From positions 2,027,305 to 2,091,304 of the forward strand of contig VZSR01003371.1 in the NCBI GenBank assembly GCA_013398615.1: DNA of 64,000 nt, written 5' to 3'. This DNA is from Brachypodius melanocephalos (lineage: Eukaryota > Chordata > Aves > Passeriformes > Pycnonotidae). The notes under the pieces are model-generated. The model saw nothing but the letters and a program-made list of their open reading frames with translations, was not told the origin of the DNA and ran no database searches. A program made the position numbers and the translations under genes. Shown here piece after piece: positions 49,884-62,774 of the stretch; within the stretch, counting starts at the first letter, position 1, and each line of letters opens with the position of its first letter.

Positions 49884-51209
49884 GTAAGAAAATTTGCAAA
49901 TCCTAATAAATTAACAAACCAAGGTAGTGTATCATAAGCATTGAAGAAGTTGGGCAAAGAGCCCTCTGAACCATGAGTGCGCGTTAGTAGCCAAGTCTCG
50001 ATTCCAGAGTTTGGAAGGTTACTAATTTCAGTATTGAAAAGGGCTAAAATGAATTATATAGGGAAATATACTGCATCAATCTGTCGATTTATTTTAGATA
50101 AAGTAGCATAACTAGTAAAATATGGAGGCAGACACCAGAAGCAAAGGACTAGAAGGAAAAAAACCATAAGATTAATGTCAGCATAGCTTTAAAGAATTTT
50201 TTTTTAAAACAAGAGCATGTTTTATTTGACAGAATTTCAGTTCTAGCCAAAAAGGTCTGTTTGTGATAGAGAAACTTTGGCTTTCTCAGAGCATTTGATG
50301 TATGACTGGCTGTCATTTGAATAAAAGAAACTTTCCATACACAGAATGAACAAAGAACATTAGGTGGATTAATAACTTTGTAAGAGACAGATCTCAAATT
50401 AAGTTCTTAATCAGGAGATGTCATTAAAGAAATTATTCCTCATGGGTTCCTTTATCCGACAACTTAGATCTTGTCAAACTATGAGTACAGCAGACAGACT
50501 GCTGGGGTATAAACAATGTTGGAATGATCCGAGATGCCTGGAGAAACGGTCACCAAAGAGCTCACCGGAACATATTCTGATATAGTTTGAATGAACTGAC
50601 ACATTTGGAAAAACAGAACTCAGTTTTTCCAGCAGGATAGGGAAGTCTCTTGGACTGCAGGGATGTATAGAAGATCTAAGAGTTGCCTCAAAGAGTCTTC
50701 TCATTTTTTATTTCAACAACAGACTGCAACAGCTCTCCTTTTGTGTTTTGTTTTGATTTTGTTTTGGCTTTTTACTCAGGAGAAATTTTCAGGTATTAAT
50801 GAATTCCTGAGACCTTGGGGTTAACTATCCAGACAACATTTCAAAAAGCTTTTGTGTATTGGATCTTTAGATTGTCTTAGCACTGAAAAATTCTCAAAAG
50901 AAAGATCTTTTCAAAATTAGTTCTCCGCCATTCTTCTCTGTTGTGCTTTGTGGTATTTTATTAAATTACTTATTTGTGTGTGAGAGAGAGGAAGGGAAGA
51001 CTGGCTTGAGAACATTTACAGCTAAAGAGAGCCTCACTGAATTATTTTCCTGTGTTGCTCTTTATGCAAAATGGAGCTGATGAAGGAACAGCAATTTGAC
51101 AGCCTGTTACAGCAGTCTGTATCAACCATATTGAAGTAATGATCAGTCGAATTGAATGAATTATGCTTTTCTTTCCACGGACAGATGACTGCATTATTCC
51201 TTACCTTGC
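49884..51209. other. Unattributed non-coding sequence with scattered CpGs
   Basis: No gene is seen. CpG-bearing stretches (GAGTGCGCGTTAG near 49976; CCGAGATG and ACGGTCACC near 50528-50550) stand out from the local background and could be remnants of retroviral interior or a conserved element. I cannot decide which. Confidence 0.35.
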
Positions 51210-51694
51210 NNNNNNNNNNNNNNNNNNNNNNNNNNNNNNNNNNNNNNNNNNNNNNNNNNNNNNNNNNNNNNNNNNNNNNNNNNNNNNNNNNNNNNNNNNN
51301 NNNNNNNNNNNNNNNNNNNNNNNNNNNNNNNNNNNNNNNNNNNNNNNNNNNNNNNNNNNNNNNNNNNNNNNNNNNNNNNNNNNNNNNNNNNNNNNNNNNN
51401 NNNNNNNNNNNNNNNNNNNNNNNNNNNNNNNNNNNNNNNNNNNNNNNNNNNNNNNNNNNNNNNNNNNNNNNNNNNNNNNNNNNNNNNNNNNNNNNNNNNN
51501 NNNNNNNNNNNNNNNNNNNNNNNNNNNNNNNNNNNNNNNNNNNNNNNNNNNNNNNNNNNNNNNNNNNNNNNNNNNNNNNNNNNNNNNNNNNNNNNNNNNN
51601 NNNNNNNNNNNNNNNNNNNNNNNNNNNNNNNNNNNNNNNNNNNNNNNNNNNNNNNNNNNNNNNNNNNNNNNNNNNNNNNNNNNNNNNNNNNNNN
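51210..51694. other. Assembly gap (485 N)
   Basis: A run of N. Its right edge opens directly into a GAAAA pentamer repeat, so the missing sequence is probably an unresolved purine microsatellite. All open frames across it are artefacts. Confidence 1.
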
Positions 51695-51734
51695 AGAAAA
51701 GAAAAGAAAAGAAAAGAAAAGAAAAGAAAAGAAA
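51695..51734. repeat. (GAAAA)n at the gap edge
   Basis: Eight pentamer units AGAAA/GAAAA directly follow the N run. The true length is unknown because the array enters the gap. Confidence 0.97.
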
Positions 51735-52660
51735 GCCTGTGTGTTGCACAAAGAGAAATGACCTTGACTGTCAGGAAAATCAAACAGAAGGCACTAGGCA
51801 TAGCTAAATTCCAGGTAAATATGAGAGGTTTTGGCTGGCAGGTGAGCTTGACTCATACCTACTTCCTAATGGAAATGGTATTTATACTCCATCAGTCCCT
51901 TCAGGTGTTCTAGTAGACTTATTCCAATAATTCTACCATTATAATAAATTTGGCGAAATCTTATTGAGTCCCATCTTTCTTGCTGAGAGATGCAGAATGG
52001 GGTAGTTATTGCTGAATGGTGAGCTACCAACTGGATCTCTGTTATACTTAGAAGGAGATTTTTTTTCTCTTTTCCTGTATTTTCACATTAAGGCCGACAG
52101 GTATTCAGCTTGCAAACCTGTGGGAGTGAAATGGGATTTTTTATGCCTTTAATCCATAGAGGATGCCTAAATGGATACCCCAATGGGAAAACTACTCTAA
52201 GATACCCTAAAAAGACAAAAACTTCTGAAGGTGTTTTGCAGTTATAACCTGCCATTGCCACTTTTGTTTAAAAGTAGTGTCCAGCACTATGTGGAAGCTC
52301 CTCCGGTGAAACCACGTTAGGACCCATGATTATGACATTTCTTTAAGTCTGTGCTCATCTCATAAAGCAATGCTGCTCTCCTGCGGGCACAGATCTGAAG
52401 CACCTTTATTGATTGCAAGTGCTCCAAATTTAAACTTGGACACCAGATCCTCATTTCACTACTGCTGGCACACTGCAGGCCATTTCTCTTTTTAATTTCT
52501 TTCTCTTTGACGGATTTGGGTTTTTATCTGGCTGATTTCAGTGGTGGTGATTTCCCTCACACATCAGGTCACAGGTATCAGTACTAGAACAGGACCAAAG
52601 AATAATCAGTGTGGCTTTGATTTCAAACCATGTCTGTCAAGACAGAAACTGTAACACCAT
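51735..52660. other. Unique non-coding sequence
   Basis: No gene or recognised repeat between the two purine arrays. Confidence 0.5.
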
Positions 52661-53000
<340 letters not shown>

Positions 53001-55573
53001 GTAAGGCTAAAAGGCCTTGAATATTTGTTGATATTTACAAAAATAGCCTGCAGAGGGTAATGCTTCAACATTGTTAATAATTTCACCCTATTTTGACAAT
53101 ATCTTTGAGCTTAACTCAGTGCTTAACTCTATTTCTTTGATGGTGAAATCCTTTAGGAAGTAATGAGGTTGCAACGGGTTAAATTGGATGTTCATAGCAA
53201 GAAGTTTTTATCCTGTTCCTGTATTTCAAAATGACCAGTGTCAACCTACTGCACTTGTCTTTGCTATTTAATGCAGAATGCTAATTAGGGATGCTGACTT
53301 ATCTTTTCCTAATTATTTCTTTATTTAAAAATTGAAACCAGTTCTAATTATTCTGGCTATATAAAAACAAGAGTTTCCAACTGGTTTGCTTACGGCTCCA
53401 TTTACTCCCTATACAGAGAACTCTTTCTTGTCTTGATTTTAACATGTGGATAAAAGTGGCTTTGCTTCCAAATATTTGTTCTAATGGCAAAAATCTTCAG
53501 TAATTCCCAGACATTCCCTTGTGTGCAGAGCTTTGTATGTTCTGCCCAAACATGGAGATGTGGCTGTAAACATATTCAAGGTGATGTTTAACTTTTTGCC
53601 TTTTTTTTAAAATACTCAAACCTTGCTTAGGGAGATTATGCTGGTTCAGTTTTTTTTTTTTATTCAGCTTCTTATCAGAGCAGATCAGGGCTGGAAACTG
53701 TTTCTAAATATTATTCCTGAGCATCCTGTTTTCCACAGGGTGGAGATTGAACGTGCTGAGGAAAACTTTTTCCCTCCCTTCTCCTCATCCTGTAAGGCTG
53801 AGGCCATCTCAAGAGCCTTATTTTATTCATTCTTTAGAAAATTAAGTGGTCGTCATGCCTGACTGATGGGTTTAGCAATCTGAGAAGTGGCTTCTCTCTC
53901 AGGCTGGTGCTGCAGCTCTCCTGGTGTCAGACTGGGCTCCAGCTGGGGAAGGGGAGGTGGAGATTAAAGCAAACTAAGAGCAGAAGGTACACAAAGGGGA
54001 GAAACCATGAAAAGCAAGAGGAATTGGTTTTCCCATAACCTCATTCAGCCTCTGGAAGTGACTCTGCACTGACGTCTCCATTGACATGTCCATTGGCGGT
54101 CGAGGTTGGACTGCTCCAGTTGTCACCTCAGGCAGGTGAGCTCCATCTGAACTCTCTCCTATTGCCTCCATTGCTTCCCACATCACCAGCTGGGAGGCAG
54201 CAGGAGCTGCAGTGCCCTCTCTGAGCAAGGATGAAGTGAGGGTGCAGCAGCACAAGGGGCACGGTGGGGTTGGTTGGGATTCCAGGCAAACCCACCACAA
54301 TTCCATTGGCAGCTGCCCAAAGGCCACTTTGGGTTTTGAGGATCAGAGTATCCTTGGAGGATGCTGATGATAAATGCAAGAGGTTTGGCAAATTGGTTGT
54401 ATGACTCATACTCTCCCCCCACTGCCTTCTGAGAGTCCTTATCACAACCACTTAACATTTTAGGGTTATTTTCTATGAGGTTTGGCAGTCAGTATTAGTA
54501 GTCCTTAAGCCTTTCATTATTAACTGCTCTTTTGTACTATTGGGCGTATTTTTAAGCGTCAGATCTGACACTTTTTCATTTTTTCCTCCAGGTTTATTGC
54601 CTGAACTTGACATTTTGTTTAAGCTTTGCTTTTCTTACTCCAATTCTCCCTACAAGTAAATTAGTTCGAAACATGTTTAATGTTATTATTATTCACTGGG
54701 TACCAGGTACTTTATAAACTCCAGCTTCTGGCACTATCCTGCTTTTACAGAGCCCTTTTCATCACCTATCTAACACTACAATTTAATTGGTTTCCAGCTC
54801 ACTGCACATCCCTCTCCCTCAGAAGCACGCACGCAAGGCACTGACACACACGCACACATTTATTTCCCTCCCTGCTCAGGCTGCAAACTGAATATAAGAA
54901 ATCCAGCTACAAACCTGAGCCTGTTAGAGCCAGTGGACCTGGTGCTGATGGGGATATTGATTTTCTACAACTTCCAGGGAGGTAGCAACAAACATTTTAT
55001 CATCGACTGGACTGTATTTTCTTCTTAAGTCCCTGCTGCACGCTGCAGTTCAGGCTGGGCTCTCTGCTCAGCGTGGGGCTGCAGATTGCCTCTTCATTTT
55101 TGGAGTTCAGCCTCTTGCCTGGGGCCTGAAGAATAATGTCTGCTTTCTGCGGGAAATGCAACAGAGAGTTTGAAAAATACATTTTGTCGCAACTCTTAGT
55201 TGGAATCCACTGTTGTAGTACATGATTTTATTTGTAATCTTTCAGTGTAGTTATCCTCAGAATTCATGTGACATGGGACATCACCTTTATCCTCCAATTT
55301 ACAGTTAAAACAGACCTTAAAATTTACAGAAGCATCTAATTCCAGTGGGAAACCCCATTTAGGTTTAAACTTTAAAATCTGGGATTAAATTATACGTTCT
55401 CTGCATGTGTTTGAATCCTGTTCCTGCTCTACCTCAAAGTGGTGTTGAACATGACCAAAGTCTCCTTTGGATCAGGTACCTTTCTTTGCATGTTGGCAAA
55501 ATATCGGAATATTGGGATTTGGTTTCTTTGTTTTTCTTCTTCTTTTTACGTAATACTGGTTGTTGATTGGGAA
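53001..55573. other. Unique non-coding sequence
   Basis: No gene is recognised. The region 54790-55200 keeps several CpGs (CACGCACGC, ATCGACTGG, CAGCGTGGG, TGCGGG, GTCGCAAC) and is repeat-free, so it may be a conserved element. Antisense frames of 91-117 codons near 54000-54450 carry no domain. Confidence 0.45.
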
Positions 55574-55620
55574 GATAGAATCATTAGGGCTGGAAAAGAT
55601 CTTTAAGATCAAGTCCAAGA
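55574..55620 (-). mobile_element. Short CR1 3' tail remnant, antisense
   Basis: GATAGAATCATTAGGGCTGG and AAAAGATCTTTAAGATCAAG are the reverse complement of the CR1 3' end. Only about 45 bp remain. Confidence 0.7.
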
Positions 55621-58600
55621 TGGGCTAGGTGGACCAGAAGCTGCAGGGCAGGTAGGTTTTTTCTTCTTGTACCTTTCTTGCACAGACGAATGGAATCTCT
55701 ACATCCTGATTTTGTATTTGCCTTAGCAAATTCAGAATATAAATATAAGCCCTGACTTTCTCAATCACTGAGATGGGTGAGTCAACACTCGTGTTTTAAT
55801 TGGGCAGCTGAATGAAACATTGGTGCTCTGAAATGAGTAGCAAGAGGTCTTCTAGGGATTGGCCTGTATCCCTAATGAATTCTTAAAGACATGGAGGAAA
55901 AAAAGGACCATGTTTACTTGCTTATGTCCAGTTTTCCTTCTACTGGAGGATAAGGCATTCCTTCAGATGCAGGTAGAGAAAAAGGAGGCACCATACATGT
56001 AAAAAATAATTCATTTTCTTCCTTTTGGAGAGCAGTCTGGGGCAGCCAGAGGATGTGTGGGTTAAAGGAAGACAGTTTCTTGATCAGGGAACAGTAACAG
56101 TAACAATTAGAAAAAAATGCTTTACTTGTGCAAACCAAATACTAACACCTTTTTCCACTTACTTTCCAAAATTATTATGCAAAGGTTGTAATAGTTGCTA
56201 CTAATAAATATATTAAAATTAGTGAAGCATGATGCCTGTTACCTTAATAATCATTTTTGGTGTCGGACTCCATCTATGCTGCTTTTATGCACTGAAGTCC
56301 ACATCCTTGTTTAGTGGAAGTCTAAACTGGAAATGAAATCTTCAAAAGGAGATGAATTCACTTCTGAGACGTGACTGCATTAGGGCTGATTTATTTTAAT
56401 AAACACACGGAACAACAGGGGAGAACAAACTTTTTTTGTAGCCAATGTAATTACCCAGCAGAGTTTGTCATTGAGAGAAGCTGCCTTTCATTTAAGGCAA
56501 AGTGAAAACACTGAGGAAATTTTCATGATGGATGTTTTTTAAAGGTCAGGGTGTCTGTTTTCCCAGCTGTGTGTGTAAATACAGAGAATCCAGAAAAAAT
56601 GGCCAATACATTGTGTGCAGACACCCAAGTCCTCTGTGCTATGGGGTGGGGACACTCCTGGCTTCTCTTTGCCTCAATTATTTCTTCATCCATTAATCCA
56701 TGCAGATTGTGTAGCTCATTAACACTCATTAATGAGATCACAGCCACTGATTTGGAAAAAGGGGCATGTAAAATGTACATAGGCCATTCTGCAGAGCCGT
56801 AATGTTTCTTCAAATGCAATTTTTCCTCTATACAGCTCTTGAAGAACACACATTTCCTCCCTTTAGGTGTTTCTAGGGTAATACAGCTCCACAGTCACTT
56901 GCTGTCAACTGTGATGCATCTTATGTTTTCTGGTGGTTCTTAGAGGCTGTTTTAAGGGGTATTTCTGGGGTTAGAAGTGGTATTAAATGGGTGAATGGCA
57001 TTCTACCAGATGATACATGAGAGAGAATCTCTCACAATCATGGTAGAGTGTAATTAAGATCTCTGACAGAACATGCAAACCTGCAGAAGTTACTGTTCCC
57101 TCATGAGCTCTTCTTTAGGTTAATGGACTTATGCCTTGTAAGGCAGAGTCTGAGCAGGTACCTCAGACAGATAAATGAGGTATTACATTGCAATTGTAAC
57201 AGCTTTTGTACAGGTCCCCATGTAAATAACTGAGAGACCTGGCTTATTTCATTTTCCTTAAAAGACTGTTCAGTTAACTTTACTAAGACCTATTTTATAT
57301 TTTTGCTTTCACTTCAGTCTCAACCAACGCCCACTAATGAGCTACAAGCATCAATCCTGTAGATGTATCATTAGGACTTTTCACATTAATATGAGATACA
57401 AGGTTCAGTGTACAGAAAAAAACTTCCCAAAGGAGATTTACTCCTTGTCTTCCCAAGTGGGGGAGAGCTGTTAATATTTTTCTAATGCCTACTCAAGTGC
57501 AAGAGATAGCACCTATTTTTCTGAAGGGCCATTATCATTTCCAAGGCAGTAAGGGAAGTCAATATCTGGAAGAAGGAGTGCTGAAACTGCCTCCTAAATA
57601 AATTAAGGATCAATAGTGTTTGGTGGGAGAAAAGAGGATTTTAATCTAAATGGAACCCCAGGGAGATTTAAGAAAAGGATTGGACATAAAAACCAGAACG
57701 CTTTGCCAAGGAAATGCTGTTTCATGAAGCAACAACCTAAACACACGGGCAAGGGAACCTGTTGCTGGCCACAGAAATAAAGAAAATGTTGACGGCATGT
57801 CAGACAGATGCAAAGAGGGAAAGAGAGAGGTTTGGGATTTGATCTGAGGATAATTAGATTATTCATACTTAGTTCTTTTATTTTTCTTCTGCCTCCTATC
57901 CACATACCTCTTACCTTTGTCTTCATAAATCTTTGTTACTGTGCCATTGCTTTGGTGCTGGAGGTAAATTTTATTTGTTTTCACCCACAGTGGCTCCAGG
58001 TAAGTCATAGGTGGGAATTTTTATGGTCAGGAAAGGGAGGGATCTCCTGTCTCACACACATCCCTGACCCCCTTCAAGAGGGTGGCAGAAGGAGGCTGAG
58101 AGCAGGAGCTGGAGAAGGATGAGGTTTCCTAAAGCCATCATTACACCCCAAAAAAGCTTCCTGGGTCTGAGAACACCTCGGGGAATGGAGCTGTGACCCA
58201 CAGAACCAGCTGAGCCTGCAACATCTCATGGGAAATCCCTGCACACTGAAGGGTCTCAGAGTTGCAGACCTTTGTTTCGATCTTCTCATGGATGAAGTGG
58301 CCAAAATGAGTAGGAATTCTCCTGAAATGGTTGAAAATACAACAGATACAAACAAGTCACTAGAGAAAAATTGACCTTCCTACATTTTGTGCCCATACCC
58401 TGAATTATGAAACCTTTCTGTCCAAGGAAGCTGTGAGATTAATAAAGGGATTTACAGAAATCCTTGACTAACTATAATCTAATTTAAAATTTGGGAATAA
58501 ATTTCACCAATATCTGGATCAAACTTGAGCATGTACATTATTTAATGAACTTACATTATGCACACATACTTTTTGGAACTTGACATGTTAAATTATATCT

Positions 58601-59742
58601 ATTAAAGTGAAAATTTAAGACAATTCTTTTTAACTTAAAGTCACAATCACTTTTCTTGCACAGTTTCTGTCACATCATTTAATCTTTACACATTTTGATG
58701 TGTCTAAATTAAGAAAATAGAATCTTGATCTTTTGGATTTTTCTTCTTTTCTAAAGGAAAAGAAAGTTTAATTTGAAACTTTTTTTTCCATATTTGAGAG
58801 TTACAAACTCACTTTTGACTGAGTTGCAGCTGGGACTGTGTTGGTAACACATTATTGTAGTGATAATTTAAATGACACTTCATGGTTATGTGATTTGCTT
58901 TGGTTTTGGGCTTTTAAAAATAAATTAGTATAATATATAATAATATAAATAAAATAAAAATTGAAAAACCTATTGAAGTACAATATTAAGGTTTAAATAA
59001 ACATTTTCTTGGATAATTAAAAAAATTCTAGTAGTTTTTACTCATAGAGACTGAGACAAAAATATGTGAAGGTTGAGAAATGGCTCTATTGGGTTAAAAA
59101 CTCAGAATTCAGCTTCTCAAAGACAATGAAGAGTTGATTTTAATTAAGCAGTTCATCAGGAATTCATAATATTTAAATTAATCTAACCTTCAAAATTCTT
59201 ATTAGAGCCTTGACCAGAAATTTATACCCAACTTTATCAGATTTTTCTTTAAACTGGATTTTTTTTCACTTTATGATTTTATTGAGTGTCCTAAGCAAAA
59301 CCAATGTGTTACAACAAAATAATCTTTGCAGTTGCAGAAAGACAAATCACTTCTTGCAAATGTAACAGTGTTATTTGAACAACCGTCCATCCTCTCCTAT
59401 CAAGAGAATGAATACTAAATTGTGCATTTCATTACGCTATTAGATAAATTTTTTTGATTGATTCCCCTCAACACTCTTGTAAAAATTCTATGCCCCTCTT
59501 GCAAAGCCTGTGTGAACAGATAGCCTTCAGCATCTATGTCTGAGTAACAGGAGTGTATCTCCTTTCTCACACTTCTCTGTAGCATAAAAATCAAAATTAG
59601 TCAAAAGTAGTCACACTCTTGAATTCACAGTGACAAATATTCTGACAGGACGCTAAGATTTATAACAAATATTTTCTTACCAGATATTGGAAGTGTTGCC
59701 AAAAGTATTCAAAATGAGAAATTTTGTGTTGTCTTACAATAT

Positions 59743-59747
<5 letters not shown>
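55621..59747. other. Unique non-coding sequence
   Basis: No gene is recognised. It includes the 9-nt microexon candidate, listed separately. The stretches 56380-56530 and 56680-56780 are motif-rich and repeat-free. 58910-58960 is a short TA-rich simple stretch. Confidence 0.5.
57970..58006 (+). other. Candidate 9-nt microexon (57991-57999)
   Basis: A strong acceptor (TTTTATTTGTTTTCACCCACAG) is followed after only nine bases (TGGCTCCAG) by a perfect donor GTAAGT at 58000-58005. Nine nucleotides keep the frame and are a usual size for neuronal microexons. No TGC motif sits in the last bases of the pyrimidine tract, which weakens the case. It needs a transcribed plus strand to matter. Confidence 0.18.

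Positions 59748-59813
<66 letters not shown>
59748..59813. repeat. T66 homopolymer
   Basis: Sixty-six consecutive T with no interruption. No retroposon body or target duplication flanks it. Confidence 0.97.
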
Positions 59814-59815
<2 letters not shown>

Positions 59816-61700
59816 CAGGACATTCCCATCTCATACAAAACTAATACAAAATTTGCCTTTGATCTTTTTTTTCTCTCAGCTTCTAGTTTTACATCAAGCT
59901 GCTCTTCAGTTTTAAAAATTAGAGAATGACGATATTGTTTCTGCAATCTGAAACCATCAATTTTGGCAGCTCATGGTGAATTAGTACAATACAATATAAT
60001 GTAGTAAAATATTTATTTTAGCAAGGCATATGATCGTTCACCTGATCTTTTGGCATTCTTACAAGTCTTGATCTGGCAAAAAAGCAGGAAGGGCATATCC
60101 TCAAGGGAAGCCAGGTACCTTAGAGCATAAAATTATATATATTTAGGCATTATGTAAATGTATATAAAAATTATATATATTATTTACAAATAATATAATA
60201 TAATATAATATAATATAATATAATATTTATAAATTATATACATTATATAAATTTCTGTGTCTTCAGATATGGCAAGTTAGGTGGTTTATTCCCACTGAAA
60301 GTAAACAGAAAAATAGGTGAAAATTCTGTACTTTTTTGAGCATTTCCTGTTTTCTATAGTGTTTGTCTGTACTTGTCAAGGAAAGAACAAAAAAGAGTCC
60401 ACTGTAAAGTGTCAGCACAGCTCAATTGTTAATGCAGCATGGATATACAGGATTTCACAACATTTTGTACATAGTTAGATGGGTAATTGATGTATAAAAT
60501 GAACTGACAGCTTGTGGACTTATGGACTGTGAACTGCAACATGGAAATCCCTGTGCAAAGGCAGATCTACAACAGTAGAGTGAAAGAATCTGGATCACAT
60601 TTGCATACAATTAGGTTTGCTTTTCCTTCCTTCTTTCTTTTTTTCTCATTTTGGCCTAGGGATTATGCCCATCTTATTAAAAATATTTTATTCCACTTTC
60701 AATTTTCCACTCCTTAACGTAATGTAACGTAGGAGAAAGATAGCATCTACTCTAAGTATTTGAAATGTGACCTTGTGAATATCCTAAATGAAATAAGAAA
60801 TAAAGAACTAAAAATTGATTGATTTTGAGTAGAGGAGTCAGATATATTAGGTTTTCTAATGACATATCTGCCTTTCCCTTTAGAAATGGTCTATGACAAA
60901 TAAAAGAAACTAGGAGTAATCACTTCATTAATATTAAGACAACATAATGATCATAACCAACTCAGCTTCAAATTCAAAGGTAGTTAATAAAAAAGTTATT
61001 TAAAGTAAAATGGAGGTTACTATTGATGGGTCATCTTTTAATTATGCATCATGAGGGGAGAATTAAGCTTTGTAACACCATGGTCTGGTTTTCCAATGAG
61101 GACAAGCTTCTCAACTGTCTGCTATTAAAAAAACCACACTGTGACCAAGAAGAAAGAGTGAGTAATACGAACAGTAAATGCTCTAATCCAGAGAGAAAAA
61201 ATATGATACAAGGCAAGCATTGGTCTCTGCAGTACAAGGCCTTTCAAACAGATGTTAAGTCATTTTACCTCTAATTTTGTAATTCTAATTCTTACTCACT
61301 GGGGGTTAGTGGGGGGTCAAAGTAAATTTTGGCTGTTCTGTAGCTTTCCACAGAGAGGCTCAGAATTTAATACAAAATGTGGTGGCAAACTCTCTACACT
61401 TCAAGGCAGCACAATCAGGGTGACAGGGATGGCATTAATTTCTACCATGAGTTTCCTTTCGTATTCTACATCAGATTTTTCAAGATATCTTCATTTTGTC
61501 CTGTTAATGCCTCTCATTTAGGCTGCTCAAGCAAGACTGTATCAACTGATTAACCAGCTTTGTTCCCTGTATCTTCTGGTCCTTTTTACACCTTATTCTT
61601 GCCATTTAATAAGGGAAAATGAACTGTCCTGGTGATGAAACCTGCTCGGTTTGCTTTAATCATTACTCAAGGCTCAATAACCTTCATTCTGGGCACAAGC
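59814..61700. other. Unique AT-rich non-coding sequence
   Basis: No gene is recognised. It contains the TAATA repeat listed separately. Confidence 0.5.
60188..60228. repeat. (TAATA)n microsatellite
   Basis: About seven tandem TAATA pentamers lie within a wider TA-rich stretch (60130-60250). Confidence 0.92.
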
Positions 61701-61704
61701 AGAA

Positions 61705-62145
61705 CAAAAACCTCGCTGTGGATCTCGCCCTATAAATCTTTACTGTGATTTTAGCCCTCCCCCCGCCCTTCTACTTCAACAGGCACCAGCTGCACAAGAA
61801 ACCTCAATTGGCACGAGTGAGGACTTGCAGATGGAGGCTCAGTGCCCTCATCCTGGTGCTGGGCTGGTATTGATTTCCCTCCCCAGTCACTCCGGTGTGC
61901 AGCTAATGAGGGCTCTGATTATCCCCTGTGCCTCCCATATCCCTGCTCCGTCGATCATCACCTACCAACGGAGTGTTAAACACCACTCAGGTGGCGCAAA
62001 TGCGTGGTATAATTTGTATTTCCCACCCCACTGTGTTAATTTGTGGCAGTCCACTTCGGGCCACGCACACTTTTACTTTTGTGCTGATGTATTTGGCTCA
62101 TTTTAACGTAACGAAAGGAGAGGTGCGTTGTGTATTTGCATTTAT
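61705..62145. promoter_or_regulatory. CpG-dense, enhancer-like patch
   Basis: I count 15 CpGs between 61713 and 62127, far above the local background, although the patch is not a classical GC-rich island. It holds E-boxes (CAGCTG, CAGGTGG), TAATGAGG, GGCGCAAATGCG, CCTATAAATC near 61729, and an octamer ATTTGCAT at 62134-62141. It has no repeats and no coding pattern. Retained CpGs suggest selection or germline hypomethylation, so a conserved enhancer is the best guess. A distal promoter is possible but unsupported. Confidence 0.4.
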
Positions 62146-62269
62146 ATAATTTCTGGGGGAGTTTTAGCTTTGTTAATGCTATGCACTTCAGTGCCTCACT
62201 GAAGTATTAGTGTGAGTTGATTGAAAAAACCCAGGTTCTGCTTCTGCCCCTGTCAATCATTCACAAAAA

Positions 62270-62410
62270 AAGTCAGCTTTGATTACACTTTGATGACATA
62301 CTCTTCCTTCAATATTCATTAGCATGGAAAAGTGGGAATGCCATTATTGAAATCCATAAACAATTAATTATTTCCCTGTTATAGATCAGGCTTTTGCACA
62401 ATTTTAAGAA
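62270..62410. promoter_or_regulatory. Candidate conserved non-coding element
   Basis: TTCATTAGCATGGAAA, a TEAD-type GGAATG at 62335-62340, ATCCATAAACAATTAAT, and TAATTA at 62365-62370 occur together in repeat-free sequence. It lies 130 bp from the CpG-dense patch and may be part of the same element. Confidence 0.3.
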
Positions 62411-62774
62411 TTCAGAGCTTTTCTTTCAGTTAAATTTGTAAGTGATATATTTTTTTATTCCAAGTAAAACAAATAAGTTTATAAATTTCTTCCCCACCAA
62501 CATGATAGACTGCACTAAGGAAGCAAAATTACAGCAGTAATTAGAACTGTTTTGAGTCCTCTCTAAGTTTTGAATTAAAGAAATCCAAAGTATTTTCTAT
62601 AACAGACAATGACATCAAACAAAGTAGTCTTTTCTTCTAAATTCAGAGAAAACAAACAAAGAACTTGAATTAAAAGGGCATTTTACCTTGAATTCGCTCT
62701 GTGACAGCTACATTATGGAAAGCTGCAGAATGAAAAGGTGCTTTGCTCTGTTCCTGAGAAAAGGTGATGTGCCT

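Noticed and set aside
51034..51913. 182-255-codon frames
   Set aside because: They are open only because they cross 485 N.
54128..54451. 107-codon antisense frame and its overlapping neighbours
   Set aside because: Three overlapping frames are open at once in GC-richer sequence, none with a domain or splice borders.
59748..59813. Poly(T) as the tail of an antisense retrocopy
   Set aside because: No gene-like sequence adjoins it on the expected side and no flanking duplication is visible.
61725..61740. CCTATAAATC as a core promoter TATA box
   Set aside because: There is no initiator or downstream gene, and single TATA matches are common by chance.
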